Positions 1 to 5,691 of a stretch of 9,535 nucleotides of DNA are shown here, one piece after another. The translations under genes and the position numbers were made by a program. Below the pieces are notes generated by a model. The model worked only from the letters and a program-made list of their open reading frames with translations. It did no database searches and was not told the DNA's origin. Location: positions 1-9,535 of the forward strand of contig NMQN01000776.1 of NCBI GenBank assembly GCA_003575245.1. Reading direction: 5' to 3'. Source of the DNA: Candidatus Atribacteria bacterium 1244-E10-H5-B2. GTDB taxonomy: Bacteria > Atribacterota > JS1 > SB-45 > 34-128. The number at the start of each line of letters is the position of its first letter. Positions within the stretch are counted from its first letter, which is position 1.

Positions 1-181
1 CGGTAAGTAGGCCGATAGTATTAAAGTCTATGGCTAAAAAAGCCTCCTGTTGCGTTAATATTTTTAACAGTATAAAAAGAAGAGCACCACTTAAAGCAAT
101 CACCGTGCGGTTAATCTTTTCCAGGCTAACAAATACAAGAGTAGTTATAAATATTGTTAGGGCTATAAGTGTTTGATTCAT
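1..181 (-). CDS. ArsB/NhaD/CitT-superfamily membrane permease, N-terminus only
   Basis: Sixty codons read leftward from an ATG at 181 to the window edge, so only the N-terminus is visible. A good ribosome binding site (GAGGAAGGA) sits about 7 bases before the ATG. The peptide begins MNQTLIALTIFITTLVFVSL, a first membrane helix, followed by EKINRTVIALSGALLFILL (second helix) and then TQQEAFLAIDFNTIGLL. The pattern of a short helix, E-K-x-N-R-T-V-x-A-L-x-G-A, and then E-A-F-x-x-I-D-F-x-T-I-G-L-L is characteristic of the ion transporter superfamily that includes ArsB arsenite pumps, NhaD Na+/H+ antiporters and CitT/SLC13 carriers. The substrate cannot be told from this fragment. The gene starts 19 bp after the CBS-domain gene, so the two are probably co-transcribed and the CBS protein may regulate the carrier (inference). 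Confidence 0.8.
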   Translation of the reverse strand, partial: MNQTLIALTIFITTLVFVSLEKINRTVIALSGALLFILLKILTQQEAFLAIDFNTIGLLT

Positions 182-200
182 TGATTATTCCTTCCTCGAT

Positions 201-641
201 CTAATCTTCTTCCATTGCATTTTTACATAAAGATGAAGGAGTTAATATGCCTACTAATTTCCTTTCCCTTACCACAGGCAAAATTCTAAGACGCTTTCTA
301 AACAGTAAGTTTGCTGCTTCAGTTCGACTGGTATCCTCTTCTACCGTAAAAACTTCTCTGGTCATAAATTCTTTTACCGGAAAGTGAGCAATCTTTTTAG
401 CTTGCTGGGAAAACTGATCGAAATCAGGGATAAAAGATGGATTTTGTAATTCTTTATAGTAGCCCGGCAAGCAGGCCTTGGCAATATCGCTTTCCGTGAT
501 TACTCCAATGACATTTTGATCATTATCTACTACCGGTAATCCCACCATACGCTGCCTGCTCATAATCTTTACAGCCTCTTTTATAGGGGTATCGGCAGAT
601 ACGGAAGTTAGGTCTAAAATCATAACTTCTTTTATTTTCAA
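201..641 (-). CDS. Tandem CBS-domain protein
   Basis: A 146-residue cytosolic protein made almost entirely of two CBS domains, at about residues 6-57 and 89-141. The first carries the motif GVITESDIAK (46-55), with the acidic residue that usually contacts the ribose of a bound adenosine nucleotide. In the second the matching motif is GILTPSSLCK (131-140), where serine replaces that aspartate, so the two sites may differ in ligand binding. Paired CBS domains form Bateman modules that sense AMP, ATP or SAM and regulate enzymes or transporters. The start is taken as TTG at 641 because AGGGGG lies 8 bases upstream. The first ATG (623) would remove the first beta strand and lacks a ribosome binding site. 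It leads into an ion-permease gene 19 bp away. Its partner is unknown; regulating that permease is the simplest idea. No DNA-binding domain is visible. Confidence 0.9.
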   Translation of the reverse strand: MKIKEVMILDLTSVSADTPIKEAVKIMSRQRMVGLPVVDNDQNVIGVITESDIAKACLPGYYKELQNPSFIPDFDQFSQQAKKIAHFPVKEFMTREVFTVEEDTSRTEAANLLFRKRLRILPVVRERKLVGILTPSSLCKNAMEED

Positions 642-673
642 GGTTATTCCCCCTTAATTAAAAATCTTTCTTA

Positions 674-706
674 ATTATATTCCTTTTTATGTTTTTCGCA
701 AGTCAA
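674..706 (-). promoter_or_regulatory. Sigma70-type promoter for the CBS-permease operon
   Basis: On the minus strand a perfect TATAAT (plus coordinates 674-679) lies 33 bp upstream of the TTG start. A TTGCGA (696-701) sits 16 bp before it. A better-matching TTGACT (701-706) would need a 21-bp spacer, which is too long. Transcription would start near 667, giving a leader of about 25 nt that contains the ribosome binding site. The -10 box is convincing; the -35 assignment is less so. Confidence 0.55.
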
Positions 707-716
707 GTTAAAATCC

Positions 717-919
717 GTATCTCGTGAATCGTATCTCGTACAGAGAAGAACGGAGAAGTCAGAAGTCAGAAGATAAGATAGTGTCGAGTATCGAGTATAC
801 AGTATATAGTGAAGGGGAAGAAAAAATAAGGGTGATTAAACTGGCTGGCAGACTGGTAGACCGACAGAATGAATAAACTTGCACCTCATAACCTGTATTT
901 AAAACTAACGACTAACAAC
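717..919. repeat. Island of degenerate 7-bp tandem repeats
   Basis: The sequence falls into 7-base units over most of its length. GTATCTC occurs at 717 and 731, exactly two units apart, with GTGAATC between. TCAGAAG occurs twice in tandem (759-772). TCGAGTA is tandem at 784-797 and runs into TACAGTA and TATAGTG, in the same phase. A second block near 841-868 reads CTGGCTG, GCAGACT, GGTAGAC, CGACAGA. A short stretch near 903-917 has a doubled (G)ACTAAC. The unit changes along the island but the period of seven is mostly kept. There is no ORF and no long inverted repeat. It resembles the heptanucleotide short tandem repeats described in cyanobacteria and similar strings in some environmental anaerobe genomes. 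Function is unknown. Confidence 0.7.
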
Positions 920-1089
920 AAAGTGTTTCAATAAAAAATAAAAATTTTTATCTAATTTTAATAAAAAAAAGAGGGCTTTTAAAATATCTGGAACTTACTT
1001 CTAAACCATCTTTTTTTGTTGTTTTTAATTACAACCTAAATAATTTATAAACTTAATACCTCACATAAAAATGTACTTGAAAGCTGATA

Positions 1090-1110
1090 TGTCAATTCGT
1101 AATATTGACA
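1090..1110. promoter_or_regulatory. Perfect inverted repeat overlapping the -35 box
   Basis: TGTCAAT (1090-1096) and ATTGACA (1104-1110) form perfect 7-bp arms around a 7-bp spacer. The right arm contains the whole -35 hexamer TTGACA of the promoter just downstream. Arm-to-arm centre spacing is about 14 bp. Its position suits a repressor that blocks RNA polymerase at -35, or an activator contacting it. The regulator family is not recognised. Confidence 0.45.
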
Positions 1111-1132
1111 AACTTAATTAATTTAGTATAAT
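1105..1132 (+). promoter_or_regulatory. Consensus sigma70 promoter, probable main promoter of the importer operon
   Basis: TTGACA (1105-1110) and TATAAT (1127-1132) both match the consensus perfectly, with a 16-bp spacer. Transcription would begin near 1139. The next gene on this strand starts at 1553, so a transcript from here would have a leader of about 410 nt. The flanking inverted repeats (1090-1110 and 1141-1165) suggest that this strong core promoter is kept under tight control. In such AT-rich DNA -10 boxes arise by chance, but a double perfect match flanked by two operators is unlikely to be accidental. Confidence 0.7.
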
Positions 1133-1140
1133 AAAATTAG

Positions 1141-1165
1141 TTAGTTTATAACTGAGACAAACTAA
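1141..1165. promoter_or_regulatory. XylR/ROK-like operator downstream of the -10 box
   Basis: TTAGTTT (1141-1147) and AAACTAA (1159-1165) are perfect 7-bp inverted arms separated by 11 bp. Both the arms and the 11-bp separation are the same as in the Bacillus-type xylose operator bound by the ROK-family repressor XylR, as I recall that sequence. The flanks agree too: AG precedes the left arm and AC precedes the right. The site covers about +2 to +26 relative to the predicted start, a position where a bound repressor would block initiation or early elongation. No ROK repressor gene is in the window, so the regulator is inferred. Confidence 0.6.
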
Positions 1166-1552
1166 TTGTAACATTAATTAAAATAAATAATTTTTACAAG
1201 TTAAAATAGCATTCAAATTTAGATTAAATTTTTGATATAAATTACAAAACTAGAATTATTCTAATTTAATATATAAAAATAATATTAATACCAACGATCA
1301 AGCCCGTTGCTTTCTGCCCACTACTTTTTGAGTCAATAAAATAGCTTCAAAGTTTTTATAATTTCTTAGGACATAGTAGCTTTAATATCAGTTATCAAAA
1401 GAAATTATAGATATCTTAAATTACGGAAGACTAATTTTCTTGAAATAACAATGTAAAAATTTTATCACATAAGACGCTGTAGCTGAAAGTCAATTTTTTC
1501 CAACAAACAAATGTATTGAGCTTTTAAAATAAAAGAATGGAGTGTGGTAATA
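1166..1552 (+). other. Long AT-rich non-coding leader of the importer operon
   Basis: There is no ORF of useful length on either strand; the ATG and reverse-ATG triplets checked are followed by stops within a few codons. Most of it is very AT-rich. A patch at about 1289-1350 is visibly less so and can form a weak hairpin (CAACG/CGTTG, 1293-1310). A 13-nt palindrome, TAGAATTATTCTA, lies at 1251-1263. I do not recognise a riboswitch class. A second candidate promoter lies within it (1440-1468). It may be an untranslated leader or simply intergenic DNA. Confidence 0.4.
1440..1468 (+). promoter_or_regulatory. Candidate second promoter nearer the rbsD-like gene
   Basis: TTGAAA (1440-1445) is followed after 17 bp by TATCAC (1463-1468). 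The -35 matches 5 of 6 consensus bases and the -10 matches 4 of 6. It would give a leader of about 78 nt before the TTG at 1553. It is weaker than the 1105-1132 promoter and has no inverted repeat beside it. Confidence 0.3.
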
Positions 1553-1966
1553 TTGAAAAAAACGGGATTGGTAAACAGAGATATATCCGCCTTGATAAGC
1601 AGATTAGGTCATCAGGATACTATCTGCATATCTGATGCTGGGTTGGCTATTCCGGATTCAATTAACCTGATTGATGTTTCCCTTGAAGATAACGTACCAA
1701 GGTTTATCGAGGTATTAAAATTAATAAAAAAGAATTTGTTTATTGAGAGGATATTACTTACAGAAGAATTGAAAACTAATTGTCCTAATATGTTTAAAAA
1801 TGTAACAAACCTACTTAAGAAGGCAAAGCTTGAAGTCATGACTCATAAAGATTTTAAAGAAAAAGTTAGATTATGTAAGGGGGTTATCCGAACAGGTGAA
1901 TTTACCGCATATAGTAATGTTATACTTGTAACCGGAGCTGATCCTGGAAGATGGGCAACCAATTAG
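1553..1966 (+). CDS. rbsD: D-ribose pyranase-like protein (RbsD family)
   Basis: A cytosolic protein of 137 residues. RbsD proteins interconvert the beta-pyranose and beta-furanose forms of D-ribose so that the imported sugar suits the next enzyme. The chain matches RbsD from MKKTGLVNRDISALISRLGH onward. The key residues fall where they do in Bacillus RbsD as I recall it: His20, Asp28, Lys102, Tyr120 and Asn122. The motif SDAGLAIP is of RbsD type rather than the FucU fucose-mutarotase type. The start is TTG at 1553: the family begins exactly there, and GGAG (1539-1542) is well placed for it but only 1 base from the GTG at 1544. The C-terminus carries about eight residues (ADPGRWATN region) beyond the usual end. 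It is first in the operon, 14 bp before the permease gene. The true substrate may be another pentose or hexose. Confidence 0.9.
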   Translation: MKKTGLVNRDISALISRLGHQDTICISDAGLAIPDSINLIDVSLEDNVPRFIEVLKLIKKNLFIERILLTEELKTNCPNMFKNVTNLLKKAKLEVMTHKDFKEKVRLCKGVIRTGEFTAYSNVILVTGADPGRWATN

Positions 1967-1980
1967 AAAGAGGATAAAAA

Positions 1981-2997
1981 ATGATAAATGATAAAGCAAA
2001 AAATTCTAGTCAATTAATTATGAATTCTTCAAGCGGTTATTTATCCAGATTAAAAGAAATATTGGGTACTAGGGAAATAGGTTTATTGCTTATAATTTTT
2101 GTAGCATCAATCTTGCTATCAATTTTTAGTGAGAATTTTTTAACCTTTTCTAACCTTACGTCAGTTGCGATTGGAATGAACTATGATGTTTTGCTAGCTC
2201 TTGGTATGACTTTGGTTCTTTTATCGAAAGGGATTGATTTATCGGTTGGTTCAATATTGGGATTAACTGGGATAATTACAACAATGCTATTGCAGGCAGG
2301 TGTTAGTATTTTATTTGCTGTTATTCTTGGCTTATTATCGGGTGCATTTTTAGGTTTTATTAATGGCATATTTATAGCTAAGTTCAGGATTAATCCGTTT
2401 ATAGTAACTTTGGGTATGATGGCAATAGCCCGTGGGTTGTCTGTGATATTAACTTCAGGATATTTTGTGTCCAATCTCCCTGAAGGTTATCTAATTATAG
2501 GCCAAGGTAAGTTTTTAGGAATACCTAACCCCACTTATGTTATGATTTTATTTGTTATTTTATTTGATTATCTCTTAAGGAAATGGGGGCCATTTTATGG
2601 GGCGTTTTATATAGGGACAAATCCCGATGCAGCTGAGTTATCCGGAATTAATGTTTCTTCAATTATACTAGCAGGTTATGTAATCAGCGGGTTTCTTTCG
2701 GGGCTTGCTGCAATTTTTATGACATCACGTTTGGCGATGGGGTATGCCCAGTTTGGACTGGGCGCAGAACTAAAAGCTATTTGTGCTGCTATCATCGGTG
2801 GAGCTAGTATGGGTGGGGGTGAAGGAAGTATAATAGGAGCATTTCTTGGAGTTATGCTTTTAGCAATTATAAATAATGGTTTTGTATTACTGAATTTATC
2901 AATTTACTGGCAGGGGGTTATAAATGGACTGATCCTTGTAATTGCCGTCACAGTCGATGCCATTCGCAGAGCCAGAAAAGGAGAAAGCAGGGCATAA
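1981..2997 (+). CDS. Sugar ABC transporter permease 1 (RbsC-like)
   Basis: A 338-residue inner-membrane permease of the BPD_transp_2 family (ribose/xylose/galactose type). After a polar N-terminus of about 32 residues come many hydrophobic segments. Family landmarks are GMTLVLLSKGIDLSVGS (75-91), the cytoplasmic coupling region with AELKAICAAIIGGAS followed by MGGGEGS (262-283), and AIINNG (295-300) before the last helix. It ends in a basic tail. The ATG has a clear ribosome binding site (AGAGGAT). Length is normal for the family, with a somewhat extended N-terminus. It is one of two unlike permeases flanking a single ATPase gene, so the channel is probably a heterodimer, as in LsrCD or YtfT-YjfF. 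Substrate cannot be read from the sequence. Confidence 0.93.
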   Translation: MINDKAKNSSQLIMNSSSGYLSRLKEILGTREIGLLLIIFVASILLSIFSENFLTFSNLTSVAIGMNYDVLLALGMTLVLLSKGIDLSVGSILGLTGIITTMLLQAGVSILFAVILGLLSGAFLGFINGIFIAKFRINPFIVTLGMMAIARGLSVILTSGYFVSNLPEGYLIIGQGKFLGIPNPTYVMILFVILFDYLLRKWGPFYGAFYIGTNPDAAELSGINVSSIILAGYVISGFLSGLAAIFMTSRLAMGYAQFGLGAELKAICAAIIGGASMGGGEGSIIGAFLGVMLLAIINNGFVLLNLSIYWQGVINGLILVIAVTVDAIRRARKGESRA

Positions 2998-3038
2998 AAT
3001 TTTTCTTGCTTTAAATCAGAGGTGAAAGAGGGACTGAT

Positions 3039-4523
3039 GTGATAAATTATATTTTAAAAATAGAAGGTATCTCTAAACGCTTTTTTGCAAATAAGGTCTT
3101 AGATGATATAAACTTAAAAATTAAAAAAGGCGAAGTTCATGCCGTAGTTGGTGAAAATGGTGCTGGAAAGACTACCCTTATGAAAATTATTGGAGGTATA
3201 TATACAGCCAGTGAGGGTAAGATTATTTTTGATGGTTGTGAAGTAAATTTTTCAAGTCCACAGGAGGCAATAAATAGCGGAATAAGTATAGTACACCAGG
3301 AATTAAGCCTGGTTCCAAAGTTGAAAGTAGCCCAAAATATTTTCAGCCATAGGGAACCTGTAAATAAATTGGGTTTTATTAAATGGACAGAATTAAGATA
3401 TAAAGCAAAACAAATATTGAAACATATAGGTATTGACATAGATCCATCAACCCTGGTGGGTGATTTAAGTGTGGGCATGCAGCAGATTGTAGAAATTGCT
3501 AAAGCCCTATCTCAAAATGCAAAAATTATTATCTTTGACGAGCCTACCTCTGCATTATCAGAAAAAGAAGTAAATTTATTTTATCAGGTTATCAATGATT
3601 TAAAATCAAAGGGAGTTACGATTATCTTTATTTCCCATAAATTAACGGAAGTCTTTAAAATATCAGATAAGATGTCTGTACTAAGAGATGGAAAGTTAAT
3701 CGGAACCAGGAAAACAAAAGAAAGCAGCATTGAAGAGATAATTAAAATGATGGTAGGAAGAGAGTTAGGCAATTTATATCCTGATAAAAGTTCCCATATT
3801 GGAGAAAAGATATTTTCTGTAAAAGGATTCAGTAGAAAAGCAAAATTTGAAGGTATTGAATTTGATTTACATAAGGGAGAAATCCTTGGATTTGCAGGAC
3901 TTGTTGGTTCAGGAAGAACTGAAGTAGCCCGCTCTATCTTTGGTGCTGAAAAACCTGAATCAGGAGAAGTTATATTAGAAGGAAAAAAAGTAGAAATTAA
4001 ATCTCCCCGGGATGCAATTAAAAATGGCATTTGTTATTTAACAGAAGATAGAAAAAGCTGGGGCTTATTTCTGGAAAAAACTTTAAGGCAGAATATAATT
4101 GCTGCTTCAATAAACAAGTTTGTGAATAAGAGGGGTTTTCTTAAAAATAGAAAAATAAAAGAAAAAACTAAACATTTTATTGATTATCTAAATATTAAGC
4201 CTGCTGATGATAAAATTCTTATTCTGAATCTCAGCGGGGGCAATCAACAAAAAACATTACTGGCTCAGTGGCTTAATACGGAACCAAAGATATTAATAGC
4301 TGATGAACCAACCCGTGGGGTTGATGTTGGGGCAAAGGCAGAGATTCACAAGCATTTAAGGAAATTGGTAGAAAGTGGGGTTGGTGTTATTATAATTTCA
4401 TCTGAATTACCTGAAATAGTTGGTCTCTGTGACAGAATTGCCGTATTTAATGAGGGAAAAATAACTGGTATCCTTGAGAAGGATGCTACGCAGGAAGAAA
4501 TAATGAAATATGCAACTTTGTAG
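3039..4523 (+). CDS. Sugar ABC transporter ATPase with two fused cassettes (RbsA/XylG/MglA-like)
   Basis: A 494-residue protein with two nucleotide-binding domains in one chain, the usual form for pentose/galactose importers. Domain 1 has Walker A GENGAGKT (38-45), signature LSVGMQQ (143-149) and Walker B IIIFDEP with Asp167-Glu168. Domain 2 has a degenerate Walker A, GLVGSGRTE (287-295), in which Arg293 stands where the lysine would be. It also has signature LSGGNQQ (398-404) and Walker B ILIADEP with Asp422-Glu423. This asymmetry is normal for the family. The signature of domain 1 is LSVGMQQ, as in related importers. The start is GTG at 3039 with GAGGG 6 bases upstream; the overlapping ATG at 3037 is followed at once by a stop. 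It lies 41 bp after permease 1 and 18 bp before permease 2. Confidence 0.95.
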   Translation: MINYILKIEGISKRFFANKVLDDINLKIKKGEVHAVVGENGAGKTTLMKIIGGIYTASEGKIIFDGCEVNFSSPQEAINSGISIVHQELSLVPKLKVAQNIFSHREPVNKLGFIKWTELRYKAKQILKHIGIDIDPSTLVGDLSVGMQQIVEIAKALSQNAKIIIFDEPTSALSEKEVNLFYQVINDLKSKGVTIIFISHKLTEVFKISDKMSVLRDGKLIGTRKTKESSIEEIIKMMVGRELGNLYPDKSSHIGEKIFSVKGFSRKAKFEGIEFDLHKGEILGFAGLVGSGRTEVARSIFGAEKPESGEVILEGKKVEIKSPRDAIKNGICYLTEDRKSWGLFLEKTLRQNIIAASINKFVNKRGFLKNRKIKEKTKHFIDYLNIKPADDKILILNLSGGNQQKTLLAQWLNTEPKILIADEPTRGVDVGAKAEIHKHLRKLVESGVGVIIISSELPEIVGLCDRIAVFNEGKITGILEKDATQEEIMKYATL

Positions 4524-4541
4524 AAAAAAGGGGATTGATTT

Positions 4542-5534
4542 GTGAGTCTTAATGAAAAATTTCGTACTATCACGAAGGTGAATAACCTCGGTTTGTTAAC
4601 AACAATAGTTTTGATTATTATAGGAATGGCAATATTTTTTCCGCGATTTTTATCACCTATAAATATTGAAATACTGGGAATGGGTTTTGTACAGGAAGCA
4701 ATTATGGCCTTAGGAATGACCCTGATAATAATCTCGGCTGGTATAGATCTTTCTATTGCCGGTGTCATGCCTTTTTCAGCAATCATGGTAGGTATCTTTT
4801 TAAATAATAATTTTGGGATTACTGTTTCCATATTGTTGGCACTTTTATTATCAGCTTTGGTAGGTTTTGTGAATGCGCAGATGATTAATCGCTTGAAGGT
4901 ACATCCTTTTATATGTACACTGGCTACTTTAACTGCTCTTAGAGGTGTTAATTTGGTTATTACTAAAGGGGAAACGGTAACAGGTTTTCCACCAGCGTTC
5001 TATTTTTTTGGACAGGGCAGGGTTTTTGGAATACCTTTTCCAATTTTCTTATTCGCAGTAATGGCTATCGTCTTTGCCCATCTTTTAAAAAACCATAAGT
5101 ATTTTCAACAGGTTTATTTCATAGGTGGTAATATTGATTCAGCCAGATATTCTGGTATAAATATAGATAGATTTATTATATTTATATATGTTCTCAATTC
5201 TATCCTGGCTGGAATTGCTGGAATTATCACTGCCTCACAGTATATTAGTGCTAATACAGGTTTTGGTATAGGTATAGAATTACGTGTTATTACAATAGTT
5301 ATTGTTGGAGGTGTCGGTTTAAGTGGAGGTAAGGGGACTATTGGAGGTACTATTCTCGGTATACTTTTCCTTGCCATAATAAATAACACTTTTGTTCAAA
5401 CAGGTGCCCCCACATACTGGCAGGAGGTGGTTTATGGTTCCATGTTATTAATTGCTGTTTTCTTAGAAGAGTATATTGGAGTGAAACGCGAAGGTACTGG
5501 CGTATTAAAAAGATGGCGTGAATTTATGCTTTAG
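4542..5534 (+). CDS. Sugar ABC transporter permease 2 (RbsC-like)
   Basis: A 330-residue BPD_transp_2 permease clearly different from the one at 1981-2997. Shared landmarks are GMTLIIISAGIDLSIAG (58-74), the coupling region IELRVITIVIVGGVG followed by LSGGKGT (246-266), and AIINNT (278-283). The conserved final Gly of the NNG motif is Thr here. The tail is longer and highly charged (VKREGTGVLKRWREF). The start is GTG at 4542 with AAGGGGA 6-7 bases upstream. It probably pairs with permease 1 to make a heterodimeric pore driven by the fused ATPase. It is followed by a 157-bp gap before the binding-protein gene, the largest gap in the operon. Confidence 0.93.
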   Translation: MSLNEKFRTITKVNNLGLLTTIVLIIIGMAIFFPRFLSPINIEILGMGFVQEAIMALGMTLIIISAGIDLSIAGVMPFSAIMVGIFLNNNFGITVSILLALLLSALVGFVNAQMINRLKVHPFICTLATLTALRGVNLVITKGETVTGFPPAFYFFGQGRVFGIPFPIFLFAVMAIVFAHLLKNHKYFQQVYFIGGNIDSARYSGINIDRFIIFIYVLNSILAGIAGIITASQYISANTGFGIGIELRVITIVIVGGVGLSGGKGTIGGTILGILFLAIINNTFVQTGAPTYWQEVVYGSMLLIAVFLEEYIGVKREGTGVLKRWREFML

Positions 5535-5560
5535 TGGCGAATTAAGGCAAGTTAAATATG

Positions 5561-5588
5561 TTGGTCCAATTAATTATATATGGACAAA
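5561..5588. promoter_or_regulatory. Imperfect inverted repeat in the gap before the binding-protein gene
   Basis: TTGGTCCA (5561-5568) and TGGACAAA (5581-5588) pair at 7 of 8 positions across a 12-bp AT-only spacer containing a TATATA (5575-5580). The left arm is also part of a short palindrome, TTGGTCCAA. It could be an operator over an internal promoter that boosts binding-protein expression, or an RNA hairpin. No convincing -35 box is visible. Confidence 0.3.
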
Positions 5589-5597
5589 AAATGTTTT

Positions 5598-5626
5598 AAG
5601 GGGGGATGCCTATGGTAAGGGTTTAA
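5598..5626 (+). other. Ribosome-binding-site-like motif with a minimal ORF
   Basis: AAGGGGGGAT (5598-5607) is the strongest Shine-Dalgarno-like motif in this part of the operon, yet it leads only to ATG GTA AGG GTT TAA (5612-5626). An in-frame ATG at 5606 is too close to the motif. It may be a tiny leader cistron affecting translation or RNA stability before the binding-protein gene, a remnant of a lost gene start, or chance. Confidence 0.25.
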
Positions 5627-5691
5627 AAAAGTTAGTAATCTGTAGGTTTCTAAGAAATGGAAAGTAATAAAATTAAAAGGAGAATTTAAAA

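Noticed and set aside
754..811. Tandem short repeats considered as a CRISPR array
   Set aside because: Units are only 7 bp and contiguous, with no unique spacers of 30-40 bp and no cas genes.
1289..1350. Known riboswitch or tRNA in the leader
   Set aside because: No cloverleaf, T-loop or recognisable riboswitch core is visible; only a weak 5-bp hairpin.
642..1543. Insertion sequence or its remnant in the long gap
   Set aside because: No transposase fragment, terminal inverted repeats or target-site duplication seen; reverse and forward frames are full of stops.
1544..1552. GTG at 1544 as the rbsD start
   Set aside because: It lies 1 base from the GGAG motif, and the family N-terminus matches the TTG at 1553 exactly.
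3584..4030. Long minus-strand open frames inside the ATPase gene, and similar ones inside both permeases, the binding protein and rbsD
   Set aside because: They lie fully within well-supported genes on the other strand, have no domain resemblance, and follow from codon use.
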